Shown: positions 15,295-20,847 of the stretch, piece after piece
Layout of the letters: the number at the start of each line of letters is the position of its first letter
How positions within the stretch are numbered: position 1 is the first letter of the stretch
NCBI GenBank assembly: GCA_046597185.1
Contig: JBKJLF010000714.1
Location: forward strand, 1-20,847
Length of the DNA: 20,847 nucleotides
Source: CAMBDR01 sp046597185
GTDB lineage: Bacteria; Pseudomonadota; Gammaproteobacteria; Burkholderiales; Burkholderiaceae_D
Direction of reading: 5' to 3'
Notes under the pieces: generated by a model
The model's database searches: none
The model's input: the letters and a program-made list of their open reading frames with translations, nothing else
Told to the model about the DNA's origin: nothing
Program-made: the position numbers and the translations under genes

Positions 15295-17346
15295 TCACTT
15301 CGTCTGCGCCAACAAGGCTTTTAAGCGCTTGAGCCTGTCCTGCGGCGTGATTTGCTCTTCGATGGGTTGCGCGCTTTGCTGATCGAGCTGCATTTCATTG
15401 ATAAAACGTGACATCTCACATGTCACGTTTTCGCGCGCGCGGCGGCGTTTTTGGCACCAACTGATATGCAAGCTGCGCTTGGCGCGGGTGATGCCGACAT
15501 ACATCAAGCGGCGTTCTTCTTCAATCCGCGCGCCCAGCGTTTCAAAGGGCGCGTCCGGGTCGCCTTTATGCGGCAAAATCCCTTCTTCCACCCCCACCAA
15601 AAACACATGCGGATATTCCAGCCCCTTGGATGCGTGCAGCGTGGACATGCGCACTGCGTCCGGATCTTCGTCCTGCCCTTCCAGCATCGTCATCAAGGCG
15701 ACCATTTGCGTGAGATCGAGCAAGTTTTTTTCTTCCCCGTCGCCCGAGCGGCCACCTGTGGCTTTTTCTTTGAGCCAGCCGACAAAATCGATCACGTTTT
15801 CATACTTGCTTTGGGCTTGCCGTTCGTCAAAGGTGTTGTACAAGTAACCTTCATATTCAATACTTTTGAGTAAATGATCGAGCAATTCCGCCGCCAGCGC
15901 ACCACCGGGTTTGCCCGCTTGCGCTTCGATGTTGTTGATAAAATCGCAGAATTCACGCAGTGGCGTCAGTTGCCGTTCATTCAAAATCGCTTCAATCCCA
16001 CCCTTAAAAGCCGCTTCAAACAGCGAGCATTGCCATTGCCCGGAAAACGCGCCCAAGGCTTCCAGCGTGGCTTGGCCAACGCCCCGGCGCGGGGTGGTAA
16101 TGGCGCGGATGAAGGCTGGGTCGTCGTCCTGATTGGCAATTAAACGCAGATAGCTGATGATGTCTTTAATTTCGGCCCGATCAAAGTAACTGGTGCCACC
16201 CGAGATGGTGTAGGGGATGCGCTCCTTACGCAAAACTTGCTCGATTACCCGGGCCTGATGGTTGCCGCGATATAGGATTGCATAATCAGAAAATTGGCTT
16301 GAATTCTCAAACCGGTGCGCCGACAGCAGGGCTGCAACTTGCTCGGCTTCATATTCATCGTCACGCATCGCGCACACTTGTATCGGCTCGCCTTCGCCCA
16401 AGTCCGACCACAGCGACTTTTCAAATAATTTGGGATTATTACTGATCACCGCATTGGCCGCCTGCAAAATACGGGTGGTGGAGCGGTAGTTTTGTTCCAG
16501 CTTGATCACCGCCAGATTCGGGAAATCCACTTGCAAGGTGTTCAGGTTTTCGATGGTGGCACCGCGCCAGGCGTAAATGGCTTGGTCATCATCGCCCACC
16601 GCCGTAAACATCGGCTTCTTGCCCAAACCGCTGACCAGCAGCTTGACCAATTCATATTGGCAGGTGTTGGTATCCTGATATTCATCCACCAGCAAATAGC
16701 GCAGGCGGCGTTGCCATTTATCGCGGATGGCTTCATCGCGCTGAAATAATTGAACCGGGAAGCGGATCAAATCATCAAAATCCACTGCCTGGTAGGCCGC
16801 CAGGGTGGCGATATAACTTTGATAAATCCGCGCCGTTTGCGCTTCTTCTTCATCTACCGCCTGTTGCAAGGCTTGTTCGGGCGAGGTGAGGGCGTTTTTC
16901 CACAGCGACATGGTGTTTTGGATGCGTTTGATCACTTGCTTATCGGTGGTAATCGCCAAATCTTGCACAATTGAAAAACAATCGGTGCTATCCATAATCG
17001 AGAAGCGATCTTTTAAACCCAGTGCGGCGGCTTCCTGGCGCAAAATTTTCACGCCCAGCGAATGGAAAGTCGAAATCGTTAATTGCTTGGCTTGGCGCGG
17101 TTGTACCAGCAATTTGGCGATGCGCGCCTGCATTTCCAGCGCGGCTTTATTGGTGAAAGTGAGAGCAGCAATGGTGCGCGGATCATAGCCGCAGCTTTCG
17201 ATCAAATACGCAATTTTTTGGGTAATCACGCGGGTTTTGCCCGAGCCAGCACCCGCCAGCACCAGACACGGGCCATCCATGTAGTGGACGGCATCGTTTT
17301 GCGGGCGGTTCAGGCCAAAGGAATTCGGGTACGCGGTTGGGGGCAT
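15295..17346 (-). CDS. rep: ATP-dependent DNA helicase Rep (UvrD/Rep superfamily 1A)
   Basis: 683 residues, close to the 673 of E. coli Rep. The motifs are in order: Q-motif region LNRPQNDAV (12-20), Walker A AGAGSGKT (31-38), TFTNKAA (62-68), Walker B LLVDEYQDTN (217-226), motif III GDDDQAIYAWRGA (250-262), motif IV QNYRST (284-289), motif V TLHASKGLEYPHVF and motif VI MYVGITRAKRSL. It is a 3'-5' translocase that helps replication forks pass bound proteins. The closeness of GPCLVLAGAGSGKTRVITQK and AALTFTNKAALEMQARI to Rep favours it over UvrD. A 12-bp tandem repeat sits just upstream of the start in the likely promoter. The Shine-Dalgarno is not evident. Confidence 0.92.
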   Translation of the reverse strand: MPPTAYPNSFGLNRPQNDAVHYMDGPCLVLAGAGSGKTRVITQKIAYLIESCGYDPRTIAALTFTNKAALEMQARIAKLLVQPRQAKQLTISTFHSLGVKILRQEAAALGLKDRFSIMDSTDCFSIVQDLAITTDKQVIKRIQNTMSLWKNALTSPEQALQQAVDEEEAQTARIYQSYIATLAAYQAVDFDDLIRFPVQLFQRDEAIRDKWQRRLRYLLVDEYQDTNTCQYELVKLLVSGLGKKPMFTAVGDDDQAIYAWRGATIENLNTLQVDFPNLAVIKLEQNYRSTTRILQAANAVISNNPKLFEKSLWSDLGEGEPIQVCAMRDDEYEAEQVAALLSAHRFENSSQFSDYAILYRGNHQARVIEQVLRKERIPYTISGGTSYFDRAEIKDIISYLRLIANQDDDPAFIRAITTPRRGVGQATLEALGAFSGQWQCSLFEAAFKGGIEAILNERQLTPLREFCDFINNIEAQAGKPGGALAAELLDHLLKSIEYEGYLYNTFDERQAQSKYENVIDFVGWLKEKATGGRSGDGEEKNLLDLTQMVALMTMLEGQDEDPDAVRMSTLHASKGLEYPHVFLVGVEEGILPHKGDPDAPFETLGARIEEERRLMYVGITRAKRSLHISWCQKRRRARENVTCEMSRFINEMQLDQQSAQPIEEQITPQDRLKRLKALLAQTK

Positions 17347-17372
17347 GGGGGACTAAGCAACGTCAGGTTAGG

Positions 17373-17416
17373 GTGAACAATAAGGTGAACAATAAGGTGA
17401 ACAATAAGGTGAACAA
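17373..17416. repeat. Tandem repeat, 12-bp unit x 3.7
   Basis: Three perfect copies of GTGAACAATAAG plus GTGAACAA. It lies 26 bp upstream of the rep start and about 108 bp upstream of the diguanylate cyclase start, that is, in the shared divergent promoter region. Perfect identity suggests recent slippage or selection. A change in copy number would alter promoter spacing rather than any protein. Confidence 0.95.
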
Positions 17417-17524
17417 AATGGGTCATCATATGAAGGCTGAGCACACTATATTCTATTTCATTGCGGCATTGTAAGATATAATCTGCAATTAGCGCTTTTC
17501 CCCGTATCAACTTGCACACATGCA

Positions 17525-18577
17525 ATGGACATTATGGATTTACTACTTCAACACATGATAGATTTGACCGAACATCGAGACCATTCGATGTTGGATCTGT
17601 CCATCGTTGCGGCAGTGCAAGAATTGGCCTCGGCCAGCCGAACCCGCATTCTGGGTTTAACGCTGGTGCGCTCGAATCTGGTGTTGATTGAGCATGCGCT
17701 GGTGGTGGGGGAGGCCGAACCGATATTGCATGATCACCCAACGCCGGAGCGCTATGGCGAATCGATGGATGCGTATGCTGAACTGGCGTATTGTCTGGAG
17801 CACCATGAAAAAATGGCGCAGCGCGATGAGGCGGGGTTGTGTACGGTGTGGTTGCCGGTTTGGCTCAAAGACAAGGCCAATGTGTGCCTGGAAGTGCAGC
17901 GTAGCCAGCCGTTTGACCGGCAAACCATACAAATCATCAGCGGCATCATGCGGGTGTATCACAATTTCCAGAAATTGCTCGATTACAGCGAGCGCGATGC
18001 GCTCACTGGCTTATTTAATCGTAAAACCTTTGATGATCAACTTGCCAAAATGCTGGCCAATCAGGCCAGTCCGGTCGTTCAGGCTGTACCGGAGCAATTG
18101 GGCCAGGAAAGGCGGCAGGAAAGCGCGGCCCAGCATTGGTTGGCGGTGGTGGATATCGACCATTTCAAGCGTATCAATGATCAGTTTGGTCATGTTTATG
18201 GCGATGAAGTCTTGATCTTGATCGCCAATTTACTGCAGTCGAGTTTCCGCGTGCAAGATCGGGTATTTCGTTTTGGCGGTGAAGAGTTTGTGATCTTATT
18301 GCGCTCGACCAGCATGGATAACGCGCATAAAATCATCGAACGCTTTCGCGCCAATGTCGAGAACAATGCTTTCCCGCAGGTGGGGCAAATCACCGCCAGC
18401 GTGGGGTATGTGGCGGTGAATGCGTATGAATCACCCGTGGTGATTTTGGGCCATGCCGATCAAGCCTTGTATTATGCCAAAACTCATGGTCGTAATCTGG
18501 TATGCAGTTACGACCAGTTGGTGGAACAAGGTTTGCTTGGTAAAGTGGTCAGCAACGATAGCGTGGAATTCTTTTAA
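17525..18577 (+). CDS. Diguanylate cyclase, GAF-like + GGDEF domains
   Basis: 350 residues and no membrane segment. Residues about 5-150 form a GAF-like sensory domain, weakly conserved. The GGDEF domain (about 155-325) starts at DALTGLFNRKTFD (158-170) and has the metal-binding D210 in VVDIDHFKRIND, the active loop FGGEEF (250-255) and the inhibitory I-site R242-V-Q-D245 exactly five residues before it. Everything needed to make cyclic di-GMP from two GTP, with product inhibition, is present. There is no EAL domain. An insert of about 25 residues (180-204, glutamine-rich) lies between the first two core strands. ATG 17525 has no clear RBS; ATG 17534 is an alternative. It is divergent from rep and convergent with pyrC, with tandem repeats on both sides. 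Confidence 0.92.
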   Translation: MDIMDLLLQHMIDLTEHRDHSMLDLSIVAAVQELASASRTRILGLTLVRSNLVLIEHALVVGEAEPILHDHPTPERYGESMDAYAELAYCLEHHEKMAQRDEAGLCTVWLPVWLKDKANVCLEVQRSQPFDRQTIQIISGIMRVYHNFQKLLDYSERDALTGLFNRKTFDDQLAKMLANQASPVVQAVPEQLGQERRQESAAQHWLAVVDIDHFKRINDQFGHVYGDEVLILIANLLQSSFRVQDRVFRFGGEEFVILLRSTSMDNAHKIIERFRANVENNAFPQVGQITASVGYVAVNAYESPVVILGHADQALYYAKTHGRNLVCSYDQLVEQGLLGKVVSNDSVEFF

Positions 18578-18595
18578 GCGCACCGCATTCAGCGA

Positions 18596-18654
18596 CATCA
18601 ATTAGCAACATCAATCATCGACATCAATCATCGACATCAATCATCGACATCAAT
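18596..18654. repeat. Tandem repeat, 13-bp unit x about 4.5
   Basis: Three perfect copies of CATCAATCATCGA (18609-18647), preceded by the degenerate copy CATCAATTAGCAA (18596-18608) and followed by the partial copy CATCAAT. The array fills the gap between the convergent diguanylate cyclase and pyrC genes and abuts the pyrC stop codon at 18655. No terminator hairpin was seen there. Confidence 0.95.
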
Positions 18655-19698
18655 TTATAACAGTTTCCATTCGATTTGGCTACCGCCATTCATCGGCACG
18701 ACTTCATTTTCTCCCAGCGGTAAAACTTCCGGCAATTGCCACGGCGTGCGTTGCAGCGTAATGGTGCCCGTGTTTTCGGGCAAGCCATAAAACGCCGGGC
18801 CAAAGCGGCTGGCAAAGCCTTCCAGTTTATCCAGCGCGTCGGCTTGTTCAAAGGCGGTGGCGTACAATTCCATGGCGTGCAAGGCGGTGTAGCAACCGGC
18901 GCAACCGCAGGCGTGTTCTTTTAGCCCTTTGGGGTGGGGCGCGGAATCGGTGCCCAGGAAAAAGCGTGGATTGGCGCTAATCGCTGCGGCTACCAGGGCC
19001 TTGCGATGGGTTTCGCGTTTCAGCACGGGCAGGCAGTAATAATGTGGGCGGATGCCGCCTTTAAAAATCTCATTGCGGTTGTACAGCAAATGGTGAGCGG
19101 TAATGGTGGCGGCGAGGGGGCCGCTGGCGGCTGCCACGTAGTGCGCGGCGTCCTGGGTGGTGATGTGTTCGAGTACGATGGGTAGTTGCGGCAGGTCTTG
19201 CCGTAGTGGTTGCAGCACGCGCTCGATGAAGACGGCTTCGCGGTCAAAAATATCGACTTCGGGGTCGGTCACTTCGCCGTGTACCAAAAGTGGCAGCTTT
19301 TGCGTTTGCATCATTTCCAGCGTGGGGTAGCATTTACGCAAATCGGTGACGCCGGCGTCAGAATTGGTGGTGGCCCCGGCCGGGTAGAGTTTTACCGCGT
19401 GGATGATGCCGCTGTCTTTGGCGCGCTTGATTTCGTCGGGCGTGGTGTCGTTGGTCAGGTACAGCGTCATCAGCGGTTGAAATGGCATGCCGGCGGGCAG
19501 GGCGGCCAGAATGCGCTCGCGGTAGGCCAGGGCTTGTGCGGTGGTGGTGACGGGCGGCTTTAAATTGGGCATGACGATGGCGCGTGCAAACTGGCGCGCG
19601 GTGTGCGGCAAGACCGACTGCATGAGCGCGCCATCGCGCAGGTGCAAATGCCAATCGTCGGGGCGGATCAGGGTGAGTTGTTGGGCTTGATTGGACAT
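18655..19698 (-). CDS. pyrC: Dihydroorotase
   Basis: 347 residues from ATG 19696-19698, against 348 in E. coli PyrC; the longer upstream frame is rejected on length and alignment. It closes carbamoyl-aspartate to dihydroorotate in pyrimidine synthesis. The two-zinc site is complete: H17 and H19 (DDWHLHLRDG), the carbamylated K103 (HAVKLYPAGATTNSD), H140 (LLVHGEV), H178 (VLEHITT) and the catalytic D251 (FFLGTDSAPH). A cysteine-rich turn (HACGCAGCYTALHAMELY, 262-279) is typical of this type. The gene stands alone. Its stop codon touches the 13-bp repeat array. Confidence 0.96.
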   Translation of the reverse strand: MSNQAQQLTLIRPDDWHLHLRDGALMQSVLPHTARQFARAIVMPNLKPPVTTTAQALAYRERILAALPAGMPFQPLMTLYLTNDTTPDEIKRAKDSGIIHAVKLYPAGATTNSDAGVTDLRKCYPTLEMMQTQKLPLLVHGEVTDPEVDIFDREAVFIERVLQPLRQDLPQLPIVLEHITTQDAAHYVAAASGPLAATITAHHLLYNRNEIFKGGIRPHYYCLPVLKRETHRKALVAAAISANPRFFLGTDSAPHPKGLKEHACGCAGCYTALHAMELYATAFEQADALDKLEGFASRFGPAFYGLPENTGTITLQRTPWQLPEVLPLGENEVVPMNGGSQIEWKLL

Positions 19699-19805
19699 GG
19701 TGAGGGTTTGGAAAGTGAATGGGAGGCGGTTGGGTTGATGATGGCAGGCATTGTACGCTGGCCTTGGGGATTGTGCCAAACATTAAAAATCGTATTCCGC
19801 ACATG

Positions 19806-19834
19806 TTGAGTTGCCCCGGTATGTAAACTATAAT
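19806..19834 (+). promoter_or_regulatory. Sigma-70 promoter of the right-edge operon
   Basis: TTGAGT (19806-19811), 17 bp, then a perfect TATAAT (19829-19834). The start is predicted near 19841, giving a leader of about 107 bases before ATG 19948. The leader contains a 19-codon ORF (ATG 19869) and a 27-codon ORF (ATG 19877) that runs across the ATG of the next gene; neither has a ribosome site. Confidence 0.7.
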
Positions 19835-19947
19835 TCAGGTGCTGAATTCGTTCTTTCGCTTGATTTGGATGACGGCATGGATTGCAACGGCGGTCAGGTC
19901 GTTTCACTGCCTGGATCTGGAACTTTAAAATTAGAAAGGAATTTTGA

Positions 19948-20367
19948 ATGTCACAAAAATTAATACTGGTTAAATATGAGCTGGAAGATGAAATACCTAT
20001 TGACGAAAGCTCCGAGAATTTACAATCAACCTACGTACCTGCCGAGCTTATTGATTGGGCGATAGAGAATAAATGCTCATCTGAGATAAAAATAAAGGAA
20101 TCAGCGGGCGATGTTGCTGATATACCCGTTACCACAATTAATGATAACGAAGATAATTGCCTGGAAAGAACTCTGCAATACGTCGAAGCCAAGTTATCCA
20201 GGTGCATAGAAGAAGCGCACTCTCATTTCGCTGGTAGTGTGCTCATCAATAAAGAGCGTGATAACGATTTTTCAATTCTTCACATCTGGCTTAATTTGCG
20301 CGAGCTCCTTAAGGAAAAGGAGGGAAAATATCGAAATAGCCGCAATATAAAGCTGGTTATCGGGTAG
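19948..20367 (+). CDS. Hypothetical protein, first gene of an Mrr-like nuclease operon
   Basis: 139 residues, acidic in the first half (ELEDEIPIDESSENL at about 11-25), with no signal peptide and no membrane span. No family is recognised. The C-terminal half (about 70-135) looks helical and ends with a basic stretch (LKEKEGKYRNSRNIKLV). A strong Shine-Dalgarno (AAAGGA) precedes ATG 19948, and a good sigma-70 promoter lies upstream, so the gene is probably real and expressed. Base use is visibly more AT-rich than in the genes to the left, a sign of transfer. The nuclease gene begins four bases after its stop, so a functional pair is likely: a partner, regulator or immunity protein is possible, but this is inference from position only. 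Confidence 0.75.
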   Translation: MSQKLILVKYELEDEIPIDESSENLQSTYVPAELIDWAIENKCSSEIKIKESAGDVADIPVTTINDNEDNCLERTLQYVEAKLSRCIEEAHSHFAGSVLINKERDNDFSILHIWLNLRELLKEKEGKYRNSRNIKLVIG

Positions 20368-20371
20368 TGCC

Positions 20372-20847
20372 ATGTCTAAAAACTCCGAAAAAGGAAGGCG
20401 AGGGGAGCTTGCGGTAACTGGTATACTTTCAAATATCGGTGTTCATGAACCAAGCATCGAGGTCATTAGAGCGAACACGACTACAGCACCTGAAAATGGT
20501 GTTGATATTGCATTAAAATGTCCGCACAATTTGTCATCAAAACTCGATGAGATTGCGAGCACCGGGAAATCAAGCATTGCTTTGGCAAACTCGCAAATTG
20601 ATGTGCGGGTTCAAGTAAAGAATTACACCAAGCCAATAGGCAAAGCAATTGTCCAAGGCTTTGTAGATGATATTCAAAAAAATCAAAATTTCGCAGAGCA
20701 TTGGGGTGTGGGCGGGACACGGTTAACCAAAGGCGCTCGGGAAGTGATAGCAGAAGCGAATAAAGTAGCGCCTGTGAAATGGTATACGGCACCTGAACTT
20801 GTAAAAATACAAACTCAATATCCGGCAATACCATTTACTGATATTAA
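20372..20847 (+). CDS. Mrr-like restriction endonuclease-fold protein (3' end outside window)
   Basis: 158 residues are visible from ATG 20372 (MSKNSEKGRRGELAVTGILS) and the frame is open to the right edge. The likely catalytic residues are E12 in GRRGELAV, D45 in ENGVDIAL and Q81-V-K83 in VRVQVKNYTKP, the D...QxK form of the PD-(D/E)xK site found in Mrr-type nucleases. The QGFVDDI (95-101) and later GGTRLTKGAREVIAEANK (114-131) resemble the Mrr_cat layout, where a 'g.fT..A.e.A' helix follows the QxK strand. Relatives cut modified or foreign DNA. A fused helicase, SMC-like or recognition domain could lie beyond the edge. A purine-rich stretch of the preceding gene probably serves as ribosome site. 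Composition is AT-rich like that of its partner gene. Confidence 0.65.
   Translation, partial: MSKNSEKGRRGELAVTGILSNIGVHEPSIEVIRANTTTAPENGVDIALKCPHNLSSKLDEIASTGKSSIALANSQIDVRVQVKNYTKPIGKAIVQGFVDDIQKNQNFAEHWGVGGTRLTKGAREVIAEANKVAPVKWYTAPELVKIQTQYPAIPFTDI

Noticed and set aside
17310..17525. 71-codon minus-strand ORF containing repeated HLIV units
   Set aside because: It is the translation of the 12-bp tandem repeat, overlaps the start of rep in another frame and has no ribosome site; treated as non-coding.
18596..18654. Short regularly repeated units resembling a mini CRISPR
   Set aside because: The units are directly adjacent with no spacers and are only 13 bp; this is a simple tandem repeat.

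Overview
The window looks like chromosomal DNA of a betaproteobacterium, most likely Burkholderiales and possibly Oxalobacteraceae. This rests on gene content: a UbiH/VisC-type hydroxylase followed by a DsbC-type isomerase, an IorA/IorB-like molybdenum hydroxylase pair, Rep helicase, class II-type PyrC and a CCA-encoding tRNA-Phe. The coding density is high and the base composition moderate. The taxon is an inference; no marker gene for precise placement is present.

Left part (1-4673): a two-component system on the minus strand. A multi-span membrane histidine kinase overlaps the response regulator gene by ATGA, and the regulator runs off the left edge. The kinase is followed by about 0.9 kb with no intact gene. 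This stretch holds a 27-bp near-palindrome just upstream of the kinase, a 33-codon Bro-N-like N-terminal scrap and the decayed remains of an AlbA_2/Schlafen-like ATP-binding protein. At its right end are a good sigma-54 (-24/-12) promoter and, about 96 bp upstream of the predicted start, a 7-9-7 inverted repeat in the position of an enhancer site. The promoter drives a small membrane protein gene and a fatty-acid-desaturase-family gene.

Middle left (4696-9960): two exported hydrolases on the minus strand (a class-C-beta-lactamase-like serine hydrolase and an S41 protease). An Lrp/AsnC regulator is divergent from them and is followed by a tautomerase-like protein that lacks the N-terminal proline. 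Next come a fused GFA zinc domain plus 'ADP-ribosylation/crystallin J1'-type domain protein, and a shortened AAA ATPase that seems to have lost its signature region. The ATPase lies just downstream of tRNA-Phe.

Middle right (10073-15267): tRNA-Phe with its own terminator, then a plus-strand run of a UbiH-family FAD monooxygenase, DsbC, a [2Fe-2S] subunit and a Tat-exported molybdopterin subunit.

Right part (15295-20847): Rep helicase (minus), a GAF-like/GGDEF diguanylate cyclase (plus) and dihydroorotase PyrC (minus). Short tandem repeats lie on both sides of the diguanylate cyclase: 12-bp units upstream and 13-bp units downstream. After pyrC the sequence becomes AT-richer. A clear sigma-70 promoter leads into a two-gene operon: an unrecognised 139-residue protein and an Mrr-like (D...QxK) nuclease cut off by the right edge. 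This operon and the sigma-54 desaturase circuit are the two best candidates for something undescribed.
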